64,000 nucleotides of DNA. Source: Streptomyces sp. BK239 (lineage in GTDB: Bacteria; Actinomycetota; Actinomycetes; Streptomycetales; Streptomycetaceae). The translations under genes and the position numbers were made by a program. Positions within the stretch are counted from its first letter, which is position 1. Every line of letters begins with the position of its first letter. The stretch spans positions 693,771 through 757,770 of the forward strand of contig NZ_SHKS01000003.1 in assembly GCF_004217285.1 (NCBI RefSeq). The letters are read 5' to 3'. Positions 19,081 to 28,200 of the stretch are shown here, piece by piece. Under the pieces are notes generated by a model. The model was not told where the DNA came from and did no database searches. It worked only from the letters and a program-made list of their open reading frames with translations.

Positions 19081-19453
19081 GGCTCGACCCCCTCAACGAC
19101 GGGGCTCGACGGCCCCAGAGTCTTGACACGCGTTCATGATCCGGAACGGACTCTCCGCAGAGAGGCCGGTCCGTAGGGCTTCCACGGTACCTGAGCCCGC
19201 ACCCATACGGTACGTCGCCCGTGGCACGCGCGTGTGCACAGAGCCTTCGAGGCGCCCCGTCCTCGCTGGTCAGTGGCGATTTTAACCACTTATCCGCGGC
19301 CGACCCGCCGGGAAGAGTGAGAGTTCTCTCCAACTTTCCGCCCGGCGGTACCGGCGAAAGCCTCCGGAGCGGCCCCGCGATCTCAGCGGAACCGTACGCT
19401 CCGGTCGGCCGCCGGGCTCGCCGCCCGGCCCCTCCTCCGCCCGGTCGCCCGGC
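19081..19453. other. Intergenic stretch upstream of DUF3073 and downstream of vdh
   Basis: No coding frame with convincing codon bias. It should hold the promoter of the DUF3073 gene and the vdh terminator; a short less GC-rich patch (about 19270-19290) is the only visible change. No clear promoter or hairpin was assigned. Confidence 0.5.
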
Positions 19454-20557
19454 TCAGCGGCCGCGCGCCCGGGCCGCCTCGTGCATCCGCTGCTCGGCGA
19501 TCCGGTCGGCCGCCGCGGCCGGCGGAATCCCATCTTCCTTCGCACGTGCGAAGATTGCGAGCGTGGTGTCGTAGATCCTCGCGGCCTTCGCCTTGCACCG
19601 GTCGAAGTCGAACCCGTGCAGCTCGTCGGCGACCTGGATGACCCCGCCGGCGTTCACCACGTAGTCCGGCGCGTAGAGGATCCCGCGGTCGGCGAGGTCC
19701 TTCTCGACGCCGGGGTGGGCGAGCTGGTTGTTGGCCGCGCCGCAGACCACCTTGGCCGTGAGCACCGGGACGGAGGTGTCGTCGAGCGCCCCGCCGAGGG
19801 CGCAGGGCGCGTAGATGTCCAGGCCCTCGACGCGGATCAGCTCCTCGGTGTCCGCGACGGCCGTCACGCCCTGCGGATGCCGGTCGAGGATCCGGCGTAC
19901 GGCGTCCTCGCGCACGTCCGTGACGACGACCTCCGCGCCCTCGTCGCGCAGGTGCTGCACCAGGTGGTGGCCGACCTTGCCGACGCCGGCGACGCCGACC
20001 CGGCGGCCGCGCAGGGTGGGGTCGCCCCACAGTTGCTGGGCGCTCGCCCGCATGCCCTGGTAGACGCCGAACGCGGTCAGCACGGAGGAGTCGCCCGCGC
20101 CGCCGTTCTCCGGGGAGCGTCCGGTCGTCCAGCGGCACTCGCGCGCCACGACGTCCATGTCGGCGACATAGGTGCCGACGTCGCAGGCGGTCACGTACCG
20201 CCCGCCGAGCGAGGCCACGAAACGGCCGTACGCGAGCAGCAGCTCTTCGGTCTTGATCGTGTCGGGGTCGCCGATGATCACGGCCTTGCCGCCGCCGTGG
20301 TCGAGCCCGGCCATGGCGTTCTTGTACGACATCCCCCGCGCGAGGTTCAGCGCGTCGGCGACGGCCTCGGCCTCGGTCGCGTAGGGATAGAAGCGGGTGC
20401 CGCCGAGGGCGGGGCCCAGTGCGGTGGAGTGGAGGGCGATGACGGCCTTGAGGCCGCTCGCGCGGTCCTGACAGAGCACGACTTGCTCATGACCCCCCTG
20501 ATCCGAGTGGAACAGGGTGTGCAGTACATCAGCGTGCGCGCCGGATACGTCGGTCAC
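19454..20557 (-). CDS. vdh: Valine (branched-chain amino acid) dehydrogenase
   Basis: NAD-dependent oxidative deamination of valine, leucine and isoleucine to their 2-oxo acids; in Streptomyces this supplies precursors for branched fatty acids and polyketides. The 367-residue Glu/Leu/Phe/Val dehydrogenase has [13 protein letters not shown]79 and K91 in the region [17 protein letters not shown], and a Rossmann loop [13 protein letters not shown]. It ends with [12 protein letters not shown] 20557 follows CAGGAG at a good distance. It is divergent from the gene at 20811. Confidence 0.93.
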   Translation of the reverse strand: MTDVSGAHADVLHTLFHSDQGGHEQVVLCQDRASGLKAVIALHSTALGPALGGTRFYPYATEAEAVADALNLARGMSYKNAMAGLDHGGGKAVIIGDPDTIKTEELLLAYGRFVASLGGRYVTACDVGTYVADMDVVARECRWTTGRSPENGGAGDSSVLTAFGVYQGMRASAQQLWGDPTLRGRRVGVAGVGKVGHHLVQHLRDEGAEVVVTDVREDAVRRILDRHPQGVTAVADTEELIRVEGLDIYAPCALGGALDDTSVPVLTAKVVCGAANNQLAHPGVEKDLADRGILYAPDYVVNAGGVIQVADELHGFDFDRCKAKAARIYDTTLAIFARAKEDGIPPAAAADRIAEQRMHEAARARGR

Positions 20558-20810
20558 TGTGGTGACTCCTGGGTAACTAGCGGCGGGTGGGGACGGGGGC
20601 CCCGTAGAGGTGGCGGGGCCCGTGGGATGAGCGTAGAGCCTGGACGGTCCGCTGATCGCCTGCTGTGCGCGATCACTTTCCCGCGGGGCGGCGATCCCCT
20701 TCTCCCGGAGTAAGGACGCGGGACGATTTCCATGTTTCCGGCCCGCCCGTCAGGCGGGCCCGGAAGGTTTCCCGGCCGGTCTGACGGGGAGGGAAGGAGG
20801 CGTGCCCCAG

Positions 20811-21644
20811 GTGTCCTCGGTGACCGTCCCGTACGCGGCCTATCTGCGCGTGTACGAGCCGCTGGCCGCCTTCCCCGAGCCGGAGCGCGGCCACTGGGAG
20901 CGCTACGCCCGCCGTACCGACCGGCCCTCCTACCAGGACGAACTGCGCCGCTCGCTGGCCGACCTGCTGGCCACCCCGCCGATCGCGGTGCCGGTGCAGG
21001 AGAGCGGGGACGCCTTCGTGCTGGAGGTGGAGGGCGTGGTGTGCGTGTGCCCCTGGCGCACCCGGCTGCGCGGCTGGCAGGCCCTGGGCGAACTCGGCGA
21101 CGAACTACCCGGGCCGGTGCTGGACGCGGTCCTGCCCCCGGTGGTCCGGCTCCAGGCCACGCAGGACTACGAGCGCTGGCTGACCCGCAACCCCGACGCC
21201 CGCCCCTGGATCCGCACCGCGACCTGGCAGGTCCCGCTGGACTGGTTCGCCCTCGTCTCCGACGAGGAGCGCGAGTACGACAAGGGCGCCGCCGGGCTCG
21301 CCCCGGTGCTGCGCTACCGCACGCCGATGGTCCAGGCCCGGCGGCGCGTCGCCCGGTCCCTGCGCGCGCTGAAGGACGCCCTCGACGAGGGGCCGCTGAT
21401 CGAGGGCCTGGTGGACGTGGGGCGCTGGCTGGAGGAGTTCCACCCGCGCTCGCTGGTCGAGCTGGACTACGGCGGGCTGGTCCACGCGCTGCCGGCCGGC
21501 GAGCTGGAGGACGACCACTCGGCGGCGGACGTGGCCGCCGGTGTCGACGCCCTGCGCCGGGGGGACGGCGCGGCGGCGGGCGAGGCCTACGGCAGGCTCG
21601 TCGAGCGGTGGCGGTCGGTGCGGGACCGGCGCTCCGCGAACTGA
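20811..21644 (+). CDS. Conserved hypothetical protein
   Basis: A 277-residue cytoplasmic protein with no membrane segment or recognisable catalytic motif. It is acidic and Trp/Arg-rich, with VSSVTVPYAAYLRVYEPLAAF at the start, VCPWRTRLRGWQALGEL in the middle and a helical C-terminal half (ARRRVARSLRALKDAL). It lies between vdh and bldC as in other Streptomyces, from memory. GTG 20811 was chosen because AAGGAGG ends 10 bases upstream; GTG 20802 lies too close to that site, and GTG 20820 is possible. Function unknown. Confidence 0.75.
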   Translation: MSSVTVPYAAYLRVYEPLAAFPEPERGHWERYARRTDRPSYQDELRRSLADLLATPPIAVPVQESGDAFVLEVEGVVCVCPWRTRLRGWQALGELGDELPGPVLDAVLPPVVRLQATQDYERWLTRNPDARPWIRTATWQVPLDWFALVSDEEREYDKGAAGLAPVLRYRTPMVQARRRVARSLRALKDALDEGPLIEGLVDVGRWLEEFHPRSLVELDYGGLVHALPAGELEDDHSAADVAAGVDALRRGDGAAAGEAYGRLVERWRSVRDRRSAN

Positions 21645-22242
21645 CGGGGCGGCAGGAGCGGCAGCGCGGCGGCGGCGAGAGCGTGACGGCGGTGGCGTGC
21701 CCTTTTCCGATGATCTGTCCGTTGAGTGACGTGGGTCACGGCCATAAGCGGGCGATCAGCGTACGGTCAACCGAACTTCACGGAACGGACGGGACGTAGA
21801 TCCCGATCCGGGCTTATGTCTCAAGGGTGACGGACCGCACGTACGGGGCCCTTGCGTCGCTTGCCCCTCCTCGTGCCAAAATAGGACAAGGAGTCCGGGG
21901 AGGGCTCCGTCCGTCCACTTGTGCTCCATCGTGGGGGGAATCTCAGCATTGCACGCTTTGGGGGGTCTGGTGACTCCTGATCGCCATGTGACTGATCGTC
22001 ACACCGGCGTGACTGTCCGCTATGGCATGGTCCATCGGCTTCCGTCGCCGATGAACACCTGGGGGGCAATTCCATCGGTTTGGCCGACGCGGCTGGACAG
22101 ATGGTGTAGTTGTAGTGCCGAGGACAAGCCGTTCGTCCTATAACCGACTCGACTCGCGTCCGCCATTTCGGGCAACGCGGGTCAAGGTGCAGAATTTAGA
22201 GGAAAGAACCGAGAAGGTTCGGTTCTCCCGAGGAGGCCGCTC
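21645..22242 (+). promoter_or_regulatory. Long upstream region of bldC
   Basis: 598 bases without a convincing gene, lower in GC than the flanks. A possible -10 (TAGGAC, 21882-21887) is present, and several short inverted repeats follow from about 21960 to 22080 (for example GATCGTCACACCGGCGTGAC). A 74-codon frame at 21919-22143 has poor codon bias. A long untranslated leader or several promoters is the likely reading. Confidence 0.45.
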
Positions 22243-22449
22243 ATGACCGCTCGCACCCCTGATGCTGAGCCGCTGCTGACCCCGGCTGAGGTCGCCACCA
22301 TGTTCCGCGTGGACCCGAAGACGGTCACGCGGTGGGCGAAGGCCGGCAAGCTCACGTCGATCCGCACGCTCGGCGGGCATCGCCGTTACCGCGAGGCTGA
22401 GGTCCGCGCCCTGCTGGCGGGCATCCCGCAGCAGCGCAGCGAGGCCTGA
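22243..22449 (+). CDS. bldC: Developmental transcriptional regulator BldC (MerR-like)
   Basis: BldC is a 68-residue DNA-binding protein with a MerR-type winged helix-turn-helix and no effector domain; in Streptomyces it binds cooperatively to direct repeats and delays sporulation genes during vegetative growth. The sequence LLTPAEVATMFRVDPKTVTRWAKAGKLTSIRTLGGHRRY is unmistakable. The ATG has a strong GAGGAGG site. It is monocistronic, with a long upstream region and a U-tract terminator about 120 bases after the stop. Confidence 0.97.
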   Translation: MTARTPDAEPLLTPAEVATMFRVDPKTVTRWAKAGKLTSIRTLGGHRRYREAEVRALLAGIPQQRSEA

Positions 22450-22567
22450 ACAACTCAATAACCGGGCAAAACGGCAGGTCCCCCAATCTGTCGAGGTGCC
22501 TGAACCCTAGCTCCAAACGACGCGGGTCCTGCCCCAACAGGCCCGTCGCCCACACGGTGCGTCGTCG

Positions 22568-22608
22568 ATCGCGCTGGACTCCGCCGGGTTCAGCGCGATT
22601 CTTTTTTT
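22568..22608 (+). terminator. Intrinsic terminator of bldC with U-tract
   Basis: 12-bp stem (22568-22579 with 22588-22599, one G-T pair), 8-base loop, followed by TCTTTTTTT. A run of T after the stem is unusual in this window, where other hairpins lack it. Confidence 0.9.
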
Positions 22609-23028
22609 GCCCTCCGGCCCGCCATCCGCCGGTGCTCGTGGGCGGGTTGCGGGGGGTTCGGTGGGGGTTCTTCAGGTCGGGCGGGGTGCGGCGGGCGGCG
22701 GTGTGAGCGGGGCGGTGAGCGGCCTTGTCGGAGTCTGGGGAGTCTCTGGGAAGGTTCGTGGAGGGTTGCGAGGGTGGCCCTTCAGGGTAGTGCAATTGCA
22801 CATATTAAATTGACCAGTTGTAGGAGACTGGTAAGAACCGGGGTTTCGGAAACTCATGCGGTGACACCCGTCACATGCTGTTGACCTTGAACGCGTCATC
22901 TCAAGTGCGCTAGTGGAAGCGCTTGTTGTGGGGCCTCGTGGTGGCCGCCCGCGTGCTCCGGTCGGCCCGGGAGCCCCGGCTGGGGCGCCCAGCGGGGGCG
23001 GCCGGGAGGGGCGGGCTTGCGCGATCCC
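22609..23028. other. Intergenic stretch with an AT-rich island and palindrome
   Basis: No supported gene. At about 22785-22900 the composition drops sharply in GC. It contains the perfect 12-bp palindrome GTGCAATTGCAC (22790-22801), AATTAATAT-like bases next to it, an imperfect repeat GTGACACCCGTCAC (22861-22874) and TTGACC at 22881. These may be regulatory sites, but no gene starts nearby on the plus strand. Confidence 0.5.
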
Positions 23029-23859
23029 TCACGACTCCCCGGCCGGGGGACGCTGTGGCGGGGCCTCTGGCGGTGATTCGGCTCGGCGGTGCTGTGGCGG
23101 GGCGGCTCGCGGTGACTCGTCCTGGCGGCTCTGTGGCGCGGGCTCTCCTGCTGGTTCGCCCTGGTGGCTCCGTGAGGGGTCGTGCGGGGGTCCGGCTCGG
23201 TGAGGTTGCTGGACCTCGTTCCCTTGTTCGGCGTGGCGCGGCCGCGGGGCCCCGTGCGGCAGTTCGGGTCGGCGGCTCGCGGCGGCTCCGTGTGGCGGCT
23301 CGGCCGGGCTGGGCTGTGGCGCGGCCGCTGGTGGTGGTTCGGTCCGGCGTGGCTGCGGGGCTCCGTGTGGTGGCTCGGCCTGGTTGTTCCGTGGCGCGGC
23401 TGCCTGGGGCGGCTCGGGTCGGGGTTGTGGCCGGGTGTCTCGGGGCGGCCCGGACTGGGGGCTCGGAGGGGTTTTGGGTGGCACGCCGGGCTGGCGGCGG
23501 TCCGGCTGTGGTTCCGGCGGTCGTCCGGGCGTTCGAGGGGGCTGCTGGGGGACGTGAGCGTTCCCGGCTTCGCACGGTGGTTCCGTCCGGTGGGTCTGCC
23601 GGCTCCCGCCGGCCTCCGGAGGCCCGCCGGCTTCCCGGTCGGGCCGGTCCGCCGGGACCGCCTGGGCCTCGCGGCCCTCGAAGGCGCAGGTCTCCCGGGG
23701 CTCTTGGCTCTCCCGATCCTCTTCCCTGAGGTCGCTCTCGGCGAGGCGCAGGAGGCGGTGGCAGATGGGGCAGTGGCGGGTGAGGTGGCGGTAGGACGAC
23801 GCGGCCGACAGGTGCGCGCGGAGCAGCGCCCGCGTCTCGTGCCCGGCCGATGCCGCCAT
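23029..23859 (-). CDS. DUF6274-like protein with long proline-rich tail
   Basis: A 276-residue protein. The first about 50 residues (MAASAGHETRALLRAHLSAA, then YRHLTRHCPICHRLLRLA with a CxxC pair) match a small conserved Streptomyces protein that I recall as DUF6274. The remaining about 220 residues are a disordered, charged, Pro/Glu/Arg/Gln-rich tail with loose repeats such as EPPHGAPQPRR. The start ATG 23859 has GGAGG 6 bases upstream, which decides this frame over competing long frames in the same region. Function unknown; the CxxC could bind zinc together with H28 or the nearby histidines. Confidence 0.65.
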   Translation of the reverse strand: MAASAGHETRALLRAHLSAASSYRHLTRHCPICHRLLRLAESDLREEDRESQEPRETCAFEGREAQAVPADRPDREAGGPPEAGGSRQTHRTEPPCEAGNAHVPQQPPRTPGRPPEPQPDRRQPGVPPKTPPSPQSGPPRDTRPQPRPEPPQAAAPRNNQAEPPHGAPQPRRTEPPPAAAPQPSPAEPPHGAAASRRPELPHGAPRPRHAEQGNEVQQPHRAGPPHDPSRSHQGEPAGEPAPQSRQDESPRAAPPQHRRAESPPEAPPQRPPAGES

Positions 23860-23966
23860 ACGCCACCTCCAGCGGGACCACGCCGACGGCGGTGTCCTGA
23901 ACTCCGGGGTACCGAGGGAACGTGACGCCGTCAAGGGCGCGGCGCGTACGGCGCGCCACCGGGACG

Positions 23967-24004
23967 CGAAAAGAGCCCGGGTCCGAAGACCCGGGCTCTT
24001 TTCG
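23967..24004. terminator. Terminator of tRNA-Asp copy 1
   Basis: Perfect 17-bp inverted repeat (23967-23983 with 23988-24004) with a CGAA loop and AAAA/TTTT ends, 7 bases from the 3' end of the minus-strand tRNA. Confidence 0.9.
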
Positions 24005-24011
24005 ATCTGTG

Positions 24012-24086
24012 CGGTCCTGACGGGATTTGAACCCGCGGCCTCCACCTTGACAGGGTGGCGAGCACTCCAAACTGCTCCACAGGACC
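24012..24086 (-). tRNA. tRNA-Asp (anticodon GTC)
   Basis: 75-nt cloverleaf on the minus strand: acceptor GGTCCTG with CAGGACC, anticodon loop CTGTCAA, T loop TTCAAAT. An identical copy is at 29771-29845. Confidence 0.96.
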
Positions 24087-24182
24087 AGGCTTTGCGGCGC
24101 CTTCCCGCTGCGCCGTGCTGCGAAACGAGACTCTACAGGAGGGTGGCCCGCCTGGTCGAACTCACCCTCCGTGCAGTGCCCG

Positions 24183-27100
24183 TCACGGCGCGGCGGCGTC
24201 GATCGCCTTCACGATCCGCTTGTCCGAGACGGGGTACGCCGTGCCCAACGCGTGGGCGAAATAGCTGACCCGGAGCTCCTCGATCATCCAGCGGATGTCC
24301 AGGACCGAGGACGGCACCGGCCGGCCCTCGGGCAGCTGCTCCAGCAGCCAGGCGTACTCGTCCTGCATCTCGTGGACCTTCTCCATGCGGGTCGTGTCCC
24401 GCTGGGCGTTGGTCGGCATCTGCTGCAACCGTCGGTCCACGGCGATGAGATACCGCATCAGGTCCGGCAGCCGGCGCAGCCCCGTCTGCGTCACGAACCC
24501 GGGCCGCACCAGCGCGTCCAGCTGTTTGCGCACGTCCGCCAGGTTCTGGAGCAGCGCGGTGCTGCGTACGCCCTTCAGCCGGCGCTCGCAGGCCTGCCAG
24601 GCGGCCAGCACCTGCTGCACCTGCCCCACCGCCCGCACGGTCGTGTCCACGATCTCGGCGCGCACCTTGTCGTACAGCTTCCGGTACGACTCCTCGTCCC
24701 ACGCCGGACCGCCGAAGTCGCCGATCAGCTTGTCCGCGGCCGCCATCGCGCAGTCGTCGAACAGCGCCTGGATCGAACCGTGCGGATTCGCCGACAGCGC
24801 GAGCTTCTGAGCGTTCGTCATCTTCTCGGACGCGAACTTCGCAGGATTGACCGGGATGGACCGCAGGATGAGGCGGCGCGTGCCCTTCCACATCGCCTCC
24901 GCCTGCTCCGCCTCCGTGTCGAACAGCCGTACGGAGACGGTGTTCTTCGCCGGGCCGTCGTCGACCAAGGCCGGATACGCCTTCACCGGCTGCCCGGCAC
25001 GGCGGGTCTCGAAGACGGGGGTCAGCGCGCCGATCGTCCAGTCCGTCAGCCCCGACCGCTCCAGGGACTCGCCGCCCTGCCGCTCGGCGGTGGCCGCGGC
25101 GGCCTGGGAGAGGGCCTGACGCGCCTTCGGCTTCAGCCGGAGCTTCAGCGCCTGAAGGTCCTTGTCCTCGGCGAGCTTGCGCCGCCGCTCGTCGACGATC
25201 CGGAACGTGATCTTCAGATGGTCCGGGACCTTCGACCAGTCGAAGTCCTCGGCCTCGAAGGGCACGCCGACCATCCGCTTGAGCTCACGGTTCATGGCGA
25301 CCGTGATCGGCTCGTGGGAGGGCGCCGCCTGCTCCAGGAACCGCTTGGCGAAGTTCGGCGCCGGCACGTAGTGGCGGCGGATCGGCTTCGGCAGGGAGCG
25401 GATCAGTTCGGTGACGATCTCCTCCCGCAGGCCCGGGATCTGCCAGTCGAACCCCTCGTCGGTGACCTGGTTGAGCACCTGGAGCGGGATGTGGACGGTC
25501 ACGCCGTCCGCGTCCGCGCCCGGCTCGAACTGGTACGTGACCCGGAACTTCAGCTGCCCCTGCCGCCAGGAGTCCGGATAGTCGGCCTTGGTGACCGCCT
25601 CCGCCGACTCCCGGATGAGCATCTCCCGCTCGAAGTCCAGGAAGTCGGGCTGCTCGTGCCGCTTGCGCTTCCACCAGGAGTCGAAGTGCGCGCCGGACAC
25701 CACGTGCTCGGGCACCCGTTGGTCGTAGAAGTCGAACAGGGTGTCGTCGTCGACCACGATGTCCCGCCGCCGGGCCCGGTGCTCCAACTCCTCGACCTCG
25801 CTTCGGAGCTTGCGGTTGTCGGCGTAGAACTTGTGGTGCGTGCGCCAGTCGCCCTCCACGAGCGCGTTGCGAATGAAAAGCTCGCGGCTCGTCTCCGGGT
25901 CGATGCGGCCGTAGTTGACCTTCCGCTGGGCGACGATCGGCACGCCGTACAGCGTGACCTTCTCGTACGCCATGACCGCCGCCTGGTCCTTCTCCCAGTG
26001 CGGCTCGCTGTACGTCCGCTTCAGCAGATGGCCGGCGAGCGGCTCGACCCACTCGGGCTCGATCTTCGCGTTGACGCGGGCCCACAGCCGGCTCGTCTCC
26101 ACCAGCTCCGCCGACATCACGAAGCGCGGCTGCTTCTTGAACAGCGCCGAACCCGGGAAGATCGCGAACTTGGCGTTGCGAGCGCCCAAATACTCGTTCT
26201 TGTTGCCGTCCTTCACGTCCTTCATCCCGACGTGGGAGAGAAGGCCGGCAAGGAGGGAGACGTGGACGCTGTCGCCGGCGGCGTCCTGTTCGTTGAGGTG
26301 GATACCCATCTGCTTGGCGACCGTGCGCAGCTGGGTGTAGATGTCCTGCCATTCGCGGATGCGCAGGAAGTTGAGGTACTCCTGCTTGCACATGCGGCGG
26401 AAAGAGGACGAGCCGCGCTCGCGCTGCTGCTCCCGCACGTACCGCCACAGGTTCAGGTAGGCGAGGAAGTCGCTGGTCTCGTCCCGGAAGCGGGCGTGCT
26501 GCTGGTCGGCCTGCGCCTGCTTGTCGGCCGGGCGCTCACGCGGGTCCTGGATGGACAGCGCGGCGGCTATGACCATGACCTCGCGTGCGCAGCCGTTCTT
26601 GTCGGCCTCCAGGACCATACGGGCCAGGCGGGGGTCGACCGGCAGCTGGGCGAGCTTGCGGCCGGTCTGGGTGAGCCGCTTGCGCGGGTCCTTCTCGGCC
26701 GGGTCCAGCGCGTTCAGCTCCTGCAGCAGCTGCACGCCGTCGCGGATGTTGCGGTGGTCCGGCGGGTCGATGAACGGGAACTTCTCGATGTCGCCGAGGC
26801 CGGCCGCGGTCATCTGCAGGATGACGGAGGCCAGGTTGGTGCGCAGGATCTCCGCGTCCGTGAACTCCGGGCGCGCCTCGAAGTCGTCCTCGCTGTACAG
26901 CCGGATGCAGATGCCGTCGCTGGTCCGTCCGCAGCGGCCCTTGCGCTGGTTGGCGCTGGCCTGCGAGATCGGCTCGATGGGCAGCCGCTGCACCTTGGTG
27001 CGGTGGCTGTAGCGGCTGATGCGGGCGAAGCCGGGGTCGATGACGTACTTGATGCCGGGGACGGTGAGGGAGGTCTCCGCGACGTTCGTCGCCAGCACGA

Positions 27101-28136
27101 TCCTGCGCCCGGTGTGCGCCTGGAAGACGCGGTGCTGCTCGGCGTGGGACAGACGGGCGTAGAGGGGGAGGACCTCGGTGAACCGGTATCTCTTCTTCTC
27201 CAGCGCGTCCGCGGTGTCCCGGATCTCCCGCTCGCCGGAGAGGAAGACGAGGATGTCGCCCTGCCCCTCGCCCATCAGCTCCTCGACGGCGTCGCAGATC
27301 GCGGTGATCTGGTCCCGGTCGACGTCCTCGGAATCCTCCTCCAGAAGCGGCCGGTACCGCACCTCCACCGGGTACGTCCGCCCGCTGACCTCGATGATCG
27401 GGGCGTCCCCGAAGTGCCGGGAGAACCGCTCGGGGTCGATGGTCGCCGAGGTGATGACGACCTTGAGGTCGGGGCGGCGGGGGAGCAGCTGGGCGAGGTA
27501 GCCCAGCAGGAAGTCGATGTTGAGGGACCGCTCGTGGGCCTCGTCGATGATGATCGTGTCGTAGGCGCGCAGCTCGCGGTCGGTCTGGATCTCCGCGAGC
27601 AGGATGCCGTCCGTCATCAGCTTGACGAAGGTGGCGTCCGGGTTCACCTGGTCGGTGAACCGCACCTTCCAGCCGACGGCCTCGCCGAGCGGGGTCCTGA
27701 GCTCCTCCGCGACCCGCTCGGCCACGGTGCGGGCGGCGATCCGGCGGGGCTGGGTGTGCCCGATCATCCCGCGCACCCCTCGCCCCAGCTCCATGCAGAT
27801 CTTCGGGATCTGCGTGGTCTTGCCGGACCCGGTCTCACCGGCCACGATGACGACCTGGTGATCACGGATGGCGGCCGCGATCTCGTCCTTCTTCTGGCTG
27901 ACCGGCAGCTGCTCGGGATAGGTGACGGCGGGGACGCGGGCACGCCGCGTCCCCATCCGTTCCTCGGCCTGTACGACCTCGGCCTCGATCTCGGCGAGCA
28001 CGGCGGCCCGCGCCTCCGGCTTGCGGATCTTGCGCGCACCTTCGAGCCTGCGCCCGAGCCGGTGCGCATCGCGCAGCGACAGCTCGGTCAGACGGGGGGC
28101 GAGGGCGCCGAGGGCGGGGGCGGGATGCGTAGACAT
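24183..28136 (-). CDS. hrpA: ATP-dependent RNA helicase HrpA (DEAH box)
   Basis: A 1317-residue DEAH helicase, the usual size for HrpA. Walker A GETGSGKT is at 100-107, DEAH at 198-201 (IIIDEAHERSLN), SAT at 230-232, and motif VI QRKGRCGRTSDG follows later. The C-terminal part (from about 700) is the long domain specific to HrpA. In E. coli HrpA acts on stalled or colliding ribosomes and on mRNA processing; the role in Streptomyces is not established. Minus strand, with an acyltransferase gene upstream (64-base gap). ATG 28136 has only a weak ribosome-binding site. Confidence 0.95.
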   Translation of the reverse strand: MSTHPAPALGALAPRLTELSLRDAHRLGRRLEGARKIRKPEARAAVLAEIEAEVVQAEERMGTRRARVPAVTYPEQLPVSQKKDEIAAAIRDHQVVIVAGETGSGKTTQIPKICMELGRGVRGMIGHTQPRRIAARTVAERVAEELRTPLGEAVGWKVRFTDQVNPDATFVKLMTDGILLAEIQTDRELRAYDTIIIDEAHERSLNIDFLLGYLAQLLPRRPDLKVVITSATIDPERFSRHFGDAPIIEVSGRTYPVEVRYRPLLEEDSEDVDRDQITAICDAVEELMGEGQGDILVFLSGEREIRDTADALEKKRYRFTEVLPLYARLSHAEQHRVFQAHTGRRIVLATNVAETSLTVPGIKYVIDPGFARISRYSHRTKVQRLPIEPISQASANQRKGRCGRTSDGICIRLYSEDDFEARPEFTDAEILRTNLASVILQMTAAGLGDIEKFPFIDPPDHRNIRDGVQLLQELNALDPAEKDPRKRLTQTGRKLAQLPVDPRLARMVLEADKNGCAREVMVIAAALSIQDPRERPADKQAQADQQHARFRDETSDFLAYLNLWRYVREQQRERGSSSFRRMCKQEYLNFLRIREWQDIYTQLRTVAKQMGIHLNEQDAAGDSVHVSLLAGLLSHVGMKDVKDGNKNEYLGARNAKFAIFPGSALFKKQPRFVMSAELVETSRLWARVNAKIEPEWVEPLAGHLLKRTYSEPHWEKDQAAVMAYEKVTLYGVPIVAQRKVNYGRIDPETSRELFIRNALVEGDWRTHHKFYADNRKLRSEVEELEHRARRRDIVVDDDTLFDFYDQRVPEHVVSGAHFDSWWKRKRHEQPDFLDFEREMLIRESAEAVTKADYPDSWRQGQLKFRVTYQFEPGADADGVTVHIPLQVLNQVTDEGFDWQIPGLREEIVTELIRSLPKPIRRHYVPAPNFAKRFLEQAAPSHEPITVAMNRELKRMVGVPFEAEDFDWSKVPDHLKITFRIVDERRRKLAEDKDLQALKLRLKPKARQALSQAAAATAERQGGESLERSGLTDWTIGALTPVFETRRAGQPVKAYPALVDDGPAKNTVSVRLFDTEAEQAEAMWKGTRRLILRSIPVNPAKFASEKMTNAQKLALSANPHGSIQALFDDCAMAAADKLIGDFGGPAWDEESYRKLYDKVRAEIVDTTVRAVGQVQQVLAAWQACERRLKGVRSTALLQNLADVRKQLDALVRPGFVTQTGLRRLPDLMRYLIAVDRRLQQMPTNAQRDTTRMEKVHEMQDEYAWLLEQLPEGRPVPSSVLDIRWMIEELRVSYFAHALGTAYPVSDKRIVKAIDAAAP

Positions 28137-28200
28137 ACGCGATCCAGGATCTCATCCCGGAGAAAAACCTGGCGAACCCTTTTGCGGGGCGCTGCCGGGC

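Noticed and set aside
21919..22143. 74-codon frame upstream of bldC
   Set aside because: Poor third-position GC bias, no ribosome-binding site, and lies in a likely leader or promoter region. A short regulatory peptide cannot be excluded.
22923..23925. Two long plus-strand frames opposite the DUF6274-like gene
   Set aside because: Low-complexity Arg/Gly/Val peptides from degenerate repeats; the minus-strand frame with GGAGG and a conserved N-terminus explains the region better.
22910..24070. Alternative minus-strand frame of 386 codons overlapping the DUF6274-like gene
   Set aside because: Starts inside tRNA-Asp, crosses its terminator, and is Arg/Pro/Thr-rich without motifs.
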